The position numbers and the translations under genes were made by a program. The notes beneath the pieces were generated by a model. The model was not told where the DNA came from and ran no database searches. It saw only the letters and a program-made list of their open reading frames with translations. Of a stretch of DNA of 64,000 bases, positions 52,440-61,573 are shown piece by piece. This DNA comes from an uncultured bacterium. GTDB lineage: Bacteria; Cyanobacteriota; Vampirovibrionia; Gastranaerophilales; Gastranaerophilaceae. The stretch's first letter is position 1; every line of letters begins with the position of its first letter. The stretch spans positions 17,179-81,178 of the forward strand of contig CASGEP010000007.1 in NCBI GenBank assembly GCA_949300515.1. The letters run 5' to 3'.

Positions 52440-53600
52440 TTATGCGCCGTCTTCACCCATTATGGTTGTTGTGCCGTCTACGCTGCCAAAGTTGTTGTTA
52501 TCGGGTAATGTTACACCGGTAAAGTCATCTTCGGGTTCTTCAACTTCCGGCATATCTTCGCATTCGCCGTCATCTACTACAGGCGGTACATCGACGTTAT
52601 CATCAACCGGCGGTACATCTACGTTATCATCTACAGGCGGCACTTCGACGTTGTCGTCCGTATTTGGTACATCTACATCTTCATCAACCGACGGTATGTC
52701 CGTATTGTCATCGCCGCCGCAGTCAGGACGTGAACCGCCCCAGTGATGTCCCCAATGGTGATGTCCCCAATGGTGATGTCCCCAGTGATGTCCCCAGTGA
52801 TGGTGACCGCCATGGTGTCCGCCGGGTCTGTTGGGCTTATCGCCGCAGTCGGGTTTATCATAGTCCGGTTTATTATCACAATCGGGTTTATCATAGTCGG
52901 GCTTGTCACAGTCAGGTTTACCCCAGCTTGGTTTATCGCAGTCGGGTTTACCCCAGCTTGGTTTATCGCAGTCGGGTTTACCCCAGCTTGGTTTATCGCA
53001 GTCGGGTTTACCCCAGCTTGGTTTATCGCTGTCGCTGTCGCTGCCGCCTTCTTCATACATTGCTTTTGTGCTTATTTGACCATCAACCGATGAATCACCT
53101 TCTTCAAGCATTGCAAGCGTCATTATGCCGTCATTTGAGTCATCTCCGCTTTCGCAGTATACCTTACTAACGTTTGTGCTGTCATCCGACGTGCCGCTGT
53201 TGTCATCTACCGAAGGAGTAGAGCTGCCGCCCGTGCTTGAGCCCGGTTTATCACAGGATGTGCCGCCGCCTTCAAGCATTGAAAGTGTCGTAAATCCGAA
53301 ATATTTATTAAACGCGTTGGTAATGCCGCCTATACAGTTGCCGATGATACCGCTTACACCGCAACTCACTTCATATAATTTTTCACTGGTCGCGCATTTT
53401 GTTGACCCGTCGTTATAGTTTACAAAAGTATCGTAGTTATCTTCGTCACTCGTAACTTTTTCAAAGCATTGAGAGCCTGAGCTTGAGTCCGTTGTATATG
53501 TTTTGTTAGCAGTATCGCAAAACTCCTTTACTGTCGATACCGCACCTTCCACAGCTTTCTTAATCGCACTGTTGTTAAAACACCCATTCAACCAAAACAT
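52440..53600 (-). CDS. Repetitive multi-core graspetide-precursor-like protein
   Basis: 386 residues, no signal peptide. Residues 1-103 are a Cys-containing leader-like part. Three copies of a short motif follow: TTLSMLEGG (104-112), MTLAMLEEG (160-168) and STKAMYEEGG (177-186), of the form (T/M/S)T-x-x-M-(L/Y)-EE, as in graspetide cores (TTxxxxEE). Then DKPSWGKPDC repeats of 10 residues (about 192-240), a His/Trp/Gly tract (261-289) and acidic DDNVDVPPV repeats (310-345). It diverges from the ATP-grasp gene by 137 bp. Precursor role is inferred; a surface or metal-binding protein is the alternative. Confidence 0.6.
   Translation of the reverse strand: MFWLNGCFNNSAIKKAVEGAVSTVKEFCDTANKTYTTDSSSGSQCFEKVTSDEDNYDTFVNYNDGSTKCATSEKLYEVSCGVSGIIGNCIGGITNAFNKYFGFTTLSMLEGGGTSCDKPGSSTGGSSTPSVDDNSGTSDDSTNVSKVYCESGDDSNDGIMTLAMLEEGDSSVDGQISTKAMYEEGGSDSDSDKPSWGKPDCDKPSWGKPDCDKPSWGKPDCDKPSWGKPDCDKPDYDKPDCDNKPDYDKPDCGDKPNRPGGHHGGHHHWGHHWGHHHWGHHHWGHHWGGSRPDCGGDDNTDIPSVDEDVDVPNTDDNVEVPPVDDNVDVPPVDDNVDVPPVVDDGECEDMPEVEEPEDDFTGVTLPDNNNFGSVDGTTTIMGEDGA
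52921..53034 (-). repeat. Tandem 30-bp repeats coding DKPSWGKPDC
   Basis: Almost identical 30-bp units at 52921-52950, 52951-52980, 52981-53010 and 53011-53034 (the last diverging at its end), recent by their near identity. The adjacent His/Trp tract (52738-52800) is a second short-period repeat. Confidence 0.85.
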
Positions 53601-53737
53601 CGTTTACGCTCCTTTTATAATCTATGTCATCATGCTTACCATCGGTAGTTTTTTTTATTACTTTAGAAAAAAATAAAAAATTGTTACAATTTGCAATATT
53701 TGTAATAAACTAATAATATAAACAAAGGTGCAAAATA

Positions 53738-54613
53738 ATGATTATTATTATCGGAAGCAGTGAAGAATACCACGCAAAATACGTTTTAGAAAAATTGCAG
53801 CGGGAAGGCAGCGCGGCAAAGTATTTTGACAGCCGCAAATACCCAATATTCAGCTGGTCGCCCGACGGAGCGCAAGACTACATTATATTGGACGATGAGA
53901 AAGTATACCTTAAAGACATTGTCGGAATATACTGGAGATGGTATTACGGCGTAACTTTCAGCACGACGGAAATTGTCCAGAGGGAGAAAGTTTCGGCGCT
54001 TGAGAGCATGTTGTGCTCCTTAGAGTCCCTCAGCTGGAATTCGCTTCAGGCGGTAGAACTGCACAGAAAAAAAGGGCTGCAGAGCAAAATTATGCACGAT
54101 AACGGAATAAGAATTCCAAAAACAACGGTCACAAATGACAAAGATATGCTTGAGAAATTTTATCTTGAAAATGATAAAAACGTTATTTTTAAACCCGTAA
54201 GGGGCGGAGCGTACACAAAAAAACTGACGGATGATGATTTATTGCGCAAAGAGTCCCTGAAAAACTGTCCCTGCCAGCTGCAAGAGTGTATAGACGGGGT
54301 TGACATAAGGGTATACGCTTTTGAAACAGGGGAAATATTTGCAGGAGAAATACTCGCCAAAAGTCTTGATTTCAGAGCAGACAGGAATGCTAAAATAAAC
54401 AAACACAAACTTCCCGAAAATATCGAAAAAGATTGTCTGAAAGTCTTAAAACTTTTAAATTTAAAATACTCGGGAATTGACATAAGACTAAAGAAAAACG
54501 GCGAATATGTCTTTATTGAGGCAAATCCCGCCCCGATGTTTATTCATTTTGAAAACGTAACGGGGTTTGAGATAACAAATACACTTATTAAAAATTTGAA
54601 AGGTAACCGTTAG
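53738..54613 (+). CDS. MvdD-type ATP-grasp ligase (graspetide maturase-like)
   Basis: 291 residues. The N-terminal pre-grasp domain has VGIYWRWYYG, equivalent to the WxRR motif of the MvdC/MvdD family. The ATP-grasp domain follows: KDKNVIFKPVRGGAYTKKL, ECIDGVDIRVYAF, YSGIDIRLKKNGEYVFIEANPAP with the metal-binding Glu-x-Asn. In that family these enzymes form side-chain ester or amide bonds in a precursor peptide. The divergent gene has the matching repeats. Also possible: a glutathione- or RimK-like ligase. AAGGTG SD. Confidence 0.82.
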   Translation: MIIIIGSSEEYHAKYVLEKLQREGSAAKYFDSRKYPIFSWSPDGAQDYIILDDEKVYLKDIVGIYWRWYYGVTFSTTEIVQREKVSALESMLCSLESLSWNSLQAVELHRKKGLQSKIMHDNGIRIPKTTVTNDKDMLEKFYLENDKNVIFKPVRGGAYTKKLTDDDLLRKESLKNCPCQLQECIDGVDIRVYAFETGEIFAGEILAKSLDFRADRNAKINKHKLPENIEKDCLKVLKLLNLKYSGIDIRLKKNGEYVFIEANPAPMFIHFENVTGFEITNTLIKNLKGNR

Positions 54614-54623
54614 GTGCACAAAA

Positions 54624-55274
54624 ATGTATTTTAACTACGGCGAAGAAGAAAAAGAGTATTTAAAGGGCAAAGATAAAAAACTCTGTGAAGTTATCGAAAA
54701 AATAGGGCATATAAAAAGAGAAATCGACCCTGACCTGTTTTCGGCAATAACTCATCAAATAGTTGCACAACAGATTTCATCAAAAGCACAGGCAACAATC
54801 TGGCAGAGGCTTGAAAATGCTCTTGGAGAAATTAATGCAAAAAACATTTTAAATACGCCCGATGAAACACTTAACTCTCTGGGTGTGTCCTCAAGGAAAG
54901 TCGGATATATAAAAGAACTCGCCAAAAAAGTGGAAAGCAGAGAACTTGACATTAATGCCATATGGCAAAAAACTGATGAGGAAGTTATATCCGACCTTAC
55001 AAGCATAAAAGGTATCGGCGTATGGACTGCTCAAATGCTTTTAATATTCTGTATGCAGCGAAAAAATGTTTTCAGTTTTGATGATTTGGCTATTCAAAGA
55101 GGTTTAAGAATGGTCTATCATCACAGAAAAATTACAAAAGAACTCTTTGAAAAATACAAGAAACGCTTTAGCCCGTACTGTTCCGTTGCAAGTCTGTATC
55201 TGTGGGCGGTGTCGGGCGGAGAAATAGAGGGGGTAAAAGACTATGCGCCTCAAAAAACTGGAAAAAAATTATAG
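54624..55274 (+). CDS. DNA-3-methyladenine glycosylase (HhH-GPD, AlkA-like)
   Basis: 216 residues. Excises alkylated bases. HhH motif LTSIKGIGVWTAQM near 130-145 and the catalytic Asp in FSFDDLAIQRG; the preceding IVAQQISSKAQATIW is a family mark. Lacks the N-terminal AlkA lobe. 10 nt after the ATP-grasp gene; overlaps ogt by 32 bp. Confidence 0.9.
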   Translation: MYFNYGEEEKEYLKGKDKKLCEVIEKIGHIKREIDPDLFSAITHQIVAQQISSKAQATIWQRLENALGEINAKNILNTPDETLNSLGVSSRKVGYIKELAKKVESRELDINAIWQKTDEEVISDLTSIKGIGVWTAQMLLIFCMQRKNVFSFDDLAIQRGLRMVYHHRKITKELFEKYKKRFSPYCSVASLYLWAVSGGEIEGVKDYAPQKTGKKL

Positions 55275-55767
55275 AAGCCGGTATTTTTGCGCCCTCGGGA
55301 CATATACGCTCGTATCGGACGGCAAAAACCTTCTCGGGGTGTGGCTTTTGGGACAAAAACACTACCCCTGGGAAATTATAGACGAAACAGTTGAAAATAA
55401 TGAGCTTGAAATTTTCAAACAAACAAAAAAGTGGCTGGATGAGTACTTTAGCGGCAAAAAACCGAAAATTTCACAATTAAAACTGAAACCGCAGGGCAGC
55501 GCCTTCAGACAGGAAGTCTGGAAAGCCCTTTGTAAAATTCCGTACGGCACAACAACAACCTACGGCGAAATTGCAAAAACTATCGCATCAAAAAGAGGAG
55601 TCAAGGCAATAAGCGCTCAGGCAGTAGGGGTTGCAGTCGGGCACAATCCTATCTCCGTTATTATTCCATGTCACAGGGTAATAAACGCAAACGGCGGTCT
55701 TGGCGGCTATTCGGGAACACTGACAAATAAAATTAAACTTTTGGAACTTGAAGGAATAAACTTTTAG
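55243..55767 (+). CDS. ogt: Methylated-DNA-protein cysteine methyltransferase
   Basis: 174 residues. Removes O6-alkyl groups from guanine in a suicide reaction. The active Cys is in VIIPCHRVI, with GSAFRQEVWKALCKIPYGTTTTYGEIA ahead. With the glycosylase gene it forms an alkylation-repair pair; the frames overlap by 32 bp. Confidence 0.95.
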   Translation: MRLKKLEKNYRSRYFCALGTYTLVSDGKNLLGVWLLGQKHYPWEIIDETVENNELEIFKQTKKWLDEYFSGKKPKISQLKLKPQGSAFRQEVWKALCKIPYGTTTTYGEIAKTIASKRGVKAISAQAVGVAVGHNPISVIIPCHRVINANGGLGGYSGTLTNKIKLLELEGINF

Positions 55768-55804
55768 TGATTTTTTAAGATTAATAAAAAGAGAGGATAA
55801 AATT

Positions 55805-56068
55805 ATGAACAAAGCACAAATTTATACAATGACATCTTGCCCTTACTGCCAGAAGGCAAAAAGGCTTCTAAAAACTTTAAACATTGATTTTTGCGAAATT
55901 GATGTTACAAATTCCTTTGATGAAATGCAAAAAGAACTTTTTGAAAAATTTTCTCTAAATGACATCTCGACCGTTCCGCAGATTATCCTGAATGACAAAT
56001 ACGTAGGCGGATATGACGATTTGGAATTTGCTTATAAAAAAAATAATTTAGCTGACTTTGTGCACTAA
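55805..56068 (+). CDS. grxC: Glutaredoxin
   Basis: 87 residues. Active site CPYC at Cys12 and Cys15, cis-Pro in TVPQIILND and the GG motif in YVGGYDDLE. Glutathione-dependent dithiol reductase of the Grx3 size. GAGG SD. Confidence 0.9.
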   Translation: MNKAQIYTMTSCPYCQKAKRLLKTLNIDFCEIDVTNSFDEMQKELFEKFSLNDISTVPQIILNDKYVGGYDDLEFAYKKNNLADFVH

Positions 56069-56109
56069 AAGGTAATTTTAAAAATCATGCTTTAGTGCAT
56101 ACTCAATGC

Positions 56110-56472
56110 ATGAAAAAAATATTTTTACTGCTTTTTTTGCTTAATATGCAGGCGTTTGCGCTTGAGCCGATAAGGGTTACAGACCCTTGCGACTCTACAA
56201 AAGTTGAATTTACACTGAGCGCACCCGCAAAAGAATTTAAGGGAAATATTCAAATTGTAAAAGGAGCGCTCGGTTTTGACCTTGTTTTGTGCAGCGAGGA
56301 AGGGGCGGAACTGAAGCGCACAAAAGTGGATAATCAAGGAGAATACAACTTTGGGGCACTTGAGAAAGGGAAATATTATTTAAAATTTGAAAACATAGTA
56401 AAACCAAAAACGCAAAAACAGGACAAAGCAGCCCCGTATATTGTGGATATACCCTACCACAGGAAAAAATAA
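56110..56472 (+). CDS. Small secreted protein, unknown function
   Basis: 120 residues from ATG 56110, with signal peptide (KIFLLLFLLNMQAFA). The mature part is beta-rich (QIVKGALGFDLVLCSEEGAELK, YNFGALEKGKYYLKFENI), like a small carboxypeptidase-regulatory/CNA-B domain in its spacing. CATACT 6 nt before the ATG resembles a -10, so perhaps leaderless. Converges on rsfS. Confidence 0.5.
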   Translation: MKKIFLLLFLLNMQAFALEPIRVTDPCDSTKVEFTLSAPAKEFKGNIQIVKGALGFDLVLCSEEGAELKRTKVDNQGEYNFGALEKGKYYLKFENIVKPKTQKQDKAAPYIVDIPYHRKK

Positions 56473-56479
56473 TCAGTAT

Positions 56480-56881
56480 TTACTCATATTTTGCAAATTC
56501 TTTTGACTCTTCTTCCCACTCGTCGCGCTCTAACTTAAAGGCGTGATTCCAGAATTTTTCAAGCGCGTAGGTTTCTCTTTGCTCGCTGTGCATGATATGC
56601 ACGACAACATCGCCATAATCAAGCAAATTCCAGCGATTTTTTAAATCGTTTTCATCGCCCGAGGGGATTCTGCCGAAGTGTTCTTTAATTTTCTCGCGAA
56701 CTGTTGATGTCAGCCCTTTTACCTGAGTTGAGCTTTGTGCGGAGGCTATTACAAAATAGTCGGAGAGCACACAGACATTTGCCACATTTAAAATGACAAT
56801 GTCAAGAGCCTTGGAGTCGTCTAAAATTCGCGCCACTACACTTGCGAGTTTTTTTGAAGAAATTTCTTTTGTTTCAATCAT
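56480..56881 (-). CDS. rsfS: Ribosomal silencing factor RsfS
   Basis: 133 residues. Binds L14 and blocks subunit joining under starvation. Family pattern: IVILNVANVCVLSDYFVIASAQSSTQVKGL and RWNLLDYGDVVVHIMHSEQRETYALEKFW. Its start overlaps the stop of the PSP1 gene by one base. Confidence 0.94.
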   Translation of the reverse strand: MIETKEISSKKLASVVARILDDSKALDIVILNVANVCVLSDYFVIASAQSSTQVKGLTSTVREKIKEHFGRIPSGDENDLKNRWNLLDYGDVVVHIMHSEQRETYALEKFWNHAFKLERDEWEEESKEFAKYE

Positions 56882-57801
56882 TATATATTTCCCGTAGAAC
56901 TGTTTTTATCGTTATCTAAAGATTTTAAATCCAGCGTTTCGCCCTCGTCATGGTAATCAAGGGCATTTTGAGCCGTGCTTATTTCAATATCCACTTCGCC
57001 GTCGAGCATTTCAATATCATCTTTTGAATACTCTTTAATTTTTCCGTCCTCAAGCTTAACGGATACCGTTTTCTTTAAAAAGTTAAGCGAGAAAACTTTT
57101 GCCACACCATCAGGTGTCATAACGCCTGAACCTATCGGCGGAAGGGTTTTTGCCGCTTCAAGGTAATTTTGATATTCATAATTTAAACAGCATAAAAGCC
57201 TGCCGCAGGCGCCCGTAATTTTCCCCGGAGTCATGGGAATACCCTGATCGCGCGCGAGTTTTGTATTTACGGATTCAAATTTCTTTAAAAATCTGCAGCA
57301 GCAGTAATCCTGACCGCACACGCCCTGTCCGCCCAGAATTGAAGTTTCATCCCTCACGCCTATGTGTCTTAAATCTATTCTTACCCTTTTAAATTCCTGT
57401 GTTAAATCCTTTAAAAGTTCGCGAAAATCCACTCTTTCAGGCGCTGTGTAGTAAAAAGTGATTTTTTTCCTGTCAAAAGTGTAGCGCGTCTGCACCAAAT
57501 TCATAACAAGTCCGCGCTTTTCAACAAGCGCCTTGCACTTAAAAAACGCCTCGACTTCAAGCTTTTTTTGTTCTTCTAAAACGGGTTTGTCATTTTCGTT
57601 AATTGTGCGGATTAAAGGCAGGGGCTCGGGTTTAAATTTTTGCCACTGTTTTAAAACCTGAGAATTTACAATAAAAACGCTAAAAACTTCCTCGCCTTTT
57701 TCCGTCCTTACAAGGACTTTCTGCCCGTGGTGCAAATTAGCCCCGTCAGGCACATTTAAGGGGTGAAATGTGTTTTTGATAATTCTTACTGCAAATTTCA
57801 T
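56881..57801 (-). CDS. PSP1-domain protein (RicT/YaaT family)
   Basis: 306 residues from ATG 57801 (a frame from 57819 adds six residues). The PSP1 domain is marked by HIGVRDETSILGGQGVCGQDYCCCRFL and ACGRLLCCLNYE, six to seven Cys that bind an iron-sulfur cluster in B. subtilis RicT, where RicAFT aids RNase Y mRNA processing. Here RicA/RicF are not adjacent. TATAAT lies exactly 6 nt before the ATG (57808-57813): leaderless. Cotranscribed with rsfS. Confidence 0.87.
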   Translation of the reverse strand: MKFAVRIIKNTFHPLNVPDGANLHHGQKVLVRTEKGEEVFSVFIVNSQVLKQWQKFKPEPLPLIRTINENDKPVLEEQKKLEVEAFFKCKALVEKRGLVMNLVQTRYTFDRKKITFYYTAPERVDFRELLKDLTQEFKRVRIDLRHIGVRDETSILGGQGVCGQDYCCCRFLKKFESVNTKLARDQGIPMTPGKITGACGRLLCCLNYEYQNYLEAAKTLPPIGSGVMTPDGVAKVFSLNFLKKTVSVKLEDGKIKEYSKDDIEMLDGEVDIEISTAQNALDYHDEGETLDLKSLDNDKNSSTGNI

Positions 57802-57845
57802 AAAAAAATTATACAACAAATTTTTTTTATATTAAAATAAATAAG

Positions 57846-60746
57846 ATGATAGTTGCGGACAATCTTACTTTTAAGAAAAACGACGTTGAAAAGCTTCTTT
57901 TGAATTTGGATCAAAACCCTTATACCCAGAAGAACAAAGACTTTCGTTATACGCTTTCTTTAATTTATGAACTTATAGAGGAAGAATTTTCCGATACTTA
58001 TGATAATAAAAATCAAATACTTCGCGCAACGGATATCATTTTAAAAACCAAAGACAACTCGGCTGAAATTTTTATCGCCCCGCCGTATAACTTTGAATAC
58101 TATCTAAAGTCAAAAGGGTCGCTGTATAAGCTTAAAGCGGGATATAAAAACATAGACGGCGAAAACAAATACGGCTATGACATAAGCCTTGATATGCTTT
58201 TTGAATATTTTACGGACGTTGATGAAAATCAGGAACTGCCCGATGATGTTACTCAAAATTACCGTTTTTACTTTAATCTCTTTCAGTTCGTTAAAAAAAC
58301 CGTAGAAAAGCTTAATTTTATCCCCTCCGTAAAATTCAAAAAAGAAACATTTTCGATAGTTTGGGAGCCTTATTTTAAAAATAAAGACTATCTGAAATGC
58401 TACAGGGGCATGCTTGAAAATGAGTTTTTAGACCGCGAAGTAACAACAAAGATAATCGACAGATATTTAAACTATTTGATTTTTAATTTTCTGAAAGTTA
58501 AACACTATAAGTTTAAAGACCTGAAAGCGGCGATTTATTTCACAAAAAATATATCGCATAAAAGAATTTTTAAAGGCAATGATTTAGGGCTTGATATTCA
58601 AAGCTGGCTTGATGAAATGTCTTTGGGGACTTATGATATTATTCCCGTCTTTAACATAGAAAAGCTTGACAATGAAAAGTTCCTGATGAGGATTTTAGCA
58701 AAAGACAAAGTGAAAAATGAGGTAATAGCCCTTGAAGACCTCGATGAAATGCAAAAAACCCTCATTGAAAAACAGATAAACTGGGCAACAAAATACATAG
58801 AAGATTTGGACGACGTTACCCTCGAGCTTGATTTATCGGGAGTTTACAAGTTAATCACGCAAATTACATACTATCTTGCGCAAGCGGGCATGGAGGTTAA
58901 CCTGCCCGAGGGCATGGATAACGTAATAATCCCCAGAGCCTCTATCAACGCAAAAATTAAACAAAAAAGACTTGATGACATAAAAGACCTTCTGCAGGGC
59001 GCAAGCGCCTCTACCATAAGCCTTGATGAGATTATGGATTTTTCAATTGAGGTGGCGCTCGGGGAAAACGAAAAAATCAGCGCGGAGGAGTTCCAAAAGC
59101 TTGCGCAGGACACAAACGGGCTTATAAAATATAAAGATAAATATATTTTAATCGACCGCGACGAAACACAAAAACTCCTTGAGCGCCTGAAGAAAAAACC
59201 TGATTTTGTAGTAAATAAAATGCAGCTTCTGCACCATGCGCTCTCGGGCAAAATTGACGAATACGACTTTGATTACGATGAAGCATTTGCGCGCATAATA
59301 TCTGACTTTACGCGGGTTGAAGAAATAAGCCTGCCCAAAATGCTGACGGGCACGCTGCGTCCTTATCAGGAAATCGGTTTCAGATGGCTGTATACCAACG
59401 TTACCAAGGGTTTTGGCTGTGCCATAGCGGATGATATGGGTCTTGGTAAAACAATACAGGTAATAAGCCTTATTTTAAAATTAAAAGAAGAAAAAAGACT
59501 TAAAAAGCCCGTCCTTGTTGTGTGTCCGACCACTCTTATGGGCAACTGGGAGCGCGAACTTGAAACTTTTGCCCCCTCCCTAAAAACTTTTATCTACCAC
59601 GGTTTTGACAGAGCCTTTAGCATAGACTGCGACGTAATTTTAACCACGTATGCAATACTGAGGATTGACCTTGAGGAGTTTAAAAAGCACAGCTGGGATT
59701 TATTTGTAATCGATGAAGCACAAAACATTAAAAACCCGTCCACAAGCCAAACTCAGGCTGTAAAAGCCTTGAAGGCGCAAATGAAAATCGCAATGACGGG
59801 CACCCCTGTTGAAAACCGCTTAAGCGAACTCTGGAGCATATTTGATTTTATTAACAAAGGTTATTTAGGCTCTATCAGCGACTTTAGCAAAAATTATTCC
59901 GTACCTATCGAAAGATTTAAAGAAACAGCACGCGCCCAGAAGCTTAAAAAAGCAGTCTCGCCTTTTATGTTGAGGCGCTTAAAAACCGACAAGTCGATTA
60001 TCTCGGATTTGCCTAACAAAGTTGTTCTGGACGAATTTTGCTATTTAACAAAAACTCAGGCGGCGCTGTATGAAAGAGTTTTACACCAGTCCATGACGGA
60101 CATTGCAAACTCGGGCGGCGGCATAAGCAGGCGCGGCGCGATTTTTAAACTTATAACGTCCTTAAAACAAGTCTGTAATCACCCTTATCACTACCTGAAA
60201 CACGGGGATATGAGTCAGGGAGCATCAGGAAAAACTCAAAAACTTGTTTCTATTTTACACAATATAATTTCAAACGACGAAAAGGCGCTTGTTTTCACCC
60301 AGTACAAAGAAATGGGTGCAATTCTCGAGAAAATTCTTGCGGACGAATTTAACTGCGACCCGCTGTTTTTCCATGGCTCACTTAATGTTAAACAAAGAGA
60401 GCATATGATTAAGGAATTTAGCGAAGATTTAAGCAAAAAAATTATGATACTGTCGCTGAAAGCGGGAGGTTTGGGGCTTAATTTAACATCGGCATCAAAC
60501 GTTATTCACTATGACCTCTGGTGGAACCCCGCAGTTGAAGATCAAGCGACAGACAGGACTTACCGTATCGGACAGGACAAAAACGTTATGGTGCACAGGT
60601 TTATAACGCTTTCAACTTTTGAAGAAAAAATTGACAAAATTATAAAAGATAAGCGCGAACTTGCAGACGCCGCAGTCTTTGCCGGAGAAAAGATAATAAC
60701 CGAACTGAGCGACGATGAAATTTATGAAATATTCTCACTGGCGTAA
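57846..60746 (+). CDS. SNF2/Swi2-family DEAD-like helicase
   Basis: 966 residues. The helicase core covers about 510-960: Walker A DDMGLGKT, DEAQ box VIDEAQNIKNP, MTGTPVENRLSELWS, and motif V/VI LGLNLTSASNVIHYDLWWNPAVEDQATDRTYRIGQ. The N-terminal half is a family-specific, unassigned region. Such proteins remodel nucleoprotein complexes such as stalled RNA polymerase (RapA-like). Its end overlaps prmC by 25 bp on the other strand. Confidence 0.92.
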   Translation: MIVADNLTFKKNDVEKLLLNLDQNPYTQKNKDFRYTLSLIYELIEEEFSDTYDNKNQILRATDIILKTKDNSAEIFIAPPYNFEYYLKSKGSLYKLKAGYKNIDGENKYGYDISLDMLFEYFTDVDENQELPDDVTQNYRFYFNLFQFVKKTVEKLNFIPSVKFKKETFSIVWEPYFKNKDYLKCYRGMLENEFLDREVTTKIIDRYLNYLIFNFLKVKHYKFKDLKAAIYFTKNISHKRIFKGNDLGLDIQSWLDEMSLGTYDIIPVFNIEKLDNEKFLMRILAKDKVKNEVIALEDLDEMQKTLIEKQINWATKYIEDLDDVTLELDLSGVYKLITQITYYLAQAGMEVNLPEGMDNVIIPRASINAKIKQKRLDDIKDLLQGASASTISLDEIMDFSIEVALGENEKISAEEFQKLAQDTNGLIKYKDKYILIDRDETQKLLERLKKKPDFVVNKMQLLHHALSGKIDEYDFDYDEAFARIISDFTRVEEISLPKMLTGTLRPYQEIGFRWLYTNVTKGFGCAIADDMGLGKTIQVISLILKLKEEKRLKKPVLVVCPTTLMGNWERELETFAPSLKTFIYHGFDRAFSIDCDVILTTYAILRIDLEEFKKHSWDLFVIDEAQNIKNPSTSQTQAVKALKAQMKIAMTGTPVENRLSELWSIFDFINKGYLGSISDFSKNYSVPIERFKETARAQKLKKAVSPFMLRRLKTDKSIISDLPNKVVLDEFCYLTKTQAALYERVLHQSMTDIANSGGGISRRGAIFKLITSLKQVCNHPYHYLKHGDMSQGASGKTQKLVSILHNIISNDEKALVFTQYKEMGAILEKILADEFNCDPLFFHGSLNVKQREHMIKEFSEDLSKKIMILSLKAGGLGLNLTSASNVIHYDLWWNPAVEDQATDRTYRIGQDKNVMVHRFITLSTFEEKIDKIIKDKRELADAAVFAGEKIITELSDDEIYEIFSLA

Positions 60747-61573
60747 GCACACACAACGCGTTTAATGCCTGCCATATCGCAAATTACGTCGCTTACTTTA
60801 AAATTATTTTCTTCAAACAATCTGCATATCTCATCCGCCTGATTTTGTCCGCACTCAAAAATCAAATACCCGCCTTTGTTCAAATATTTCTTTGCGCCGC
60901 GGATTATTTTTTTATAAAACTCAAGTCCGCTCTCACCCGCAAGGAGCGCACTTTTCGGCTCAAAGTTTTTTACGGTTTTGTCTAAATTATCATAATCGCA
61001 AGAACATATATAAGGCGGGTTAGACACAATAATATCAAATGTTTCGCCTTCTCTCAGCGCATTAAAAATATCGGATTTCCTGAGGACGACTCTTTTAATC
61101 AAATCAAGCTTTTGCACATTCTCAAGCGCCGCTTGGAGCGCATTTAGAGATATATCAACCCCCAAAACCTCTGTATTAGGGGCATTTTTTGCTATCATAC
61201 AGGCTATACAGCCGCTGCCCGTGCCGATGTCGAGCACCTGTACATTTTTTGTACCGATTTTATTCACTTTATCAAGGGCGCAATTTACCAGAAATTCCGT
61301 TTCCTCCCGCGGTATAAGGGTATCGGGCGTAACAATAAACTTTTCGCCCATAAAATACCAGTAACCCAAAAGGTGCTGCAGGGGGGCGCCTGTTCGGGCA
61401 AGTTTTCGCGCAAATGCAAGTATTTCCTCCTTATTTTTGATTTCTTTTTGCAAAAGTAAATCTTCTGCGCTCATCTGCCCTATTTCGCGAAGAATTATCC
61501 GCGCTTTTGCGCCCGGCTCGTCAATGCCCGCATTTAAAAGGATTTTTTTAACATCATCAAGCGTTTTATTCAT
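60722..61573 (-). CDS. prmC: Release factor glutamine methyltransferase
   Basis: 283 residues. Methylates the GGQ glutamine of RF1/RF2. N-terminal helical domain, then SAM fold DIGTGSGCIACMIA and the catalytic NPPYICS. prfA is not next door. Overlaps the upstream small gene by 8 bp. Confidence 0.95.
   Translation of the reverse strand: MNKTLDDVKKILLNAGIDEPGAKARIILREIGQMSAEDLLLQKEIKNKEEILAFARKLARTGAPLQHLLGYWYFMGEKFIVTPDTLIPREETEFLVNCALDKVNKIGTKNVQVLDIGTGSGCIACMIAKNAPNTEVLGVDISLNALQAALENVQKLDLIKRVVLRKSDIFNALREGETFDIIVSNPPYICSCDYDNLDKTVKNFEPKSALLAGESGLEFYKKIIRGAKKYLNKGGYLIFECGQNQADEICRLFEENNFKVSDVICDMAGIKRVVCAYASENIS

Noticed and set aside
52664..53170. Long frames on the plus strand opposite the repetitive protein
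   Set aside because: Periodic sequence gives open frames in other phases; only the minus-strand frame has a start, a terminator and the graspetide-like motifs.
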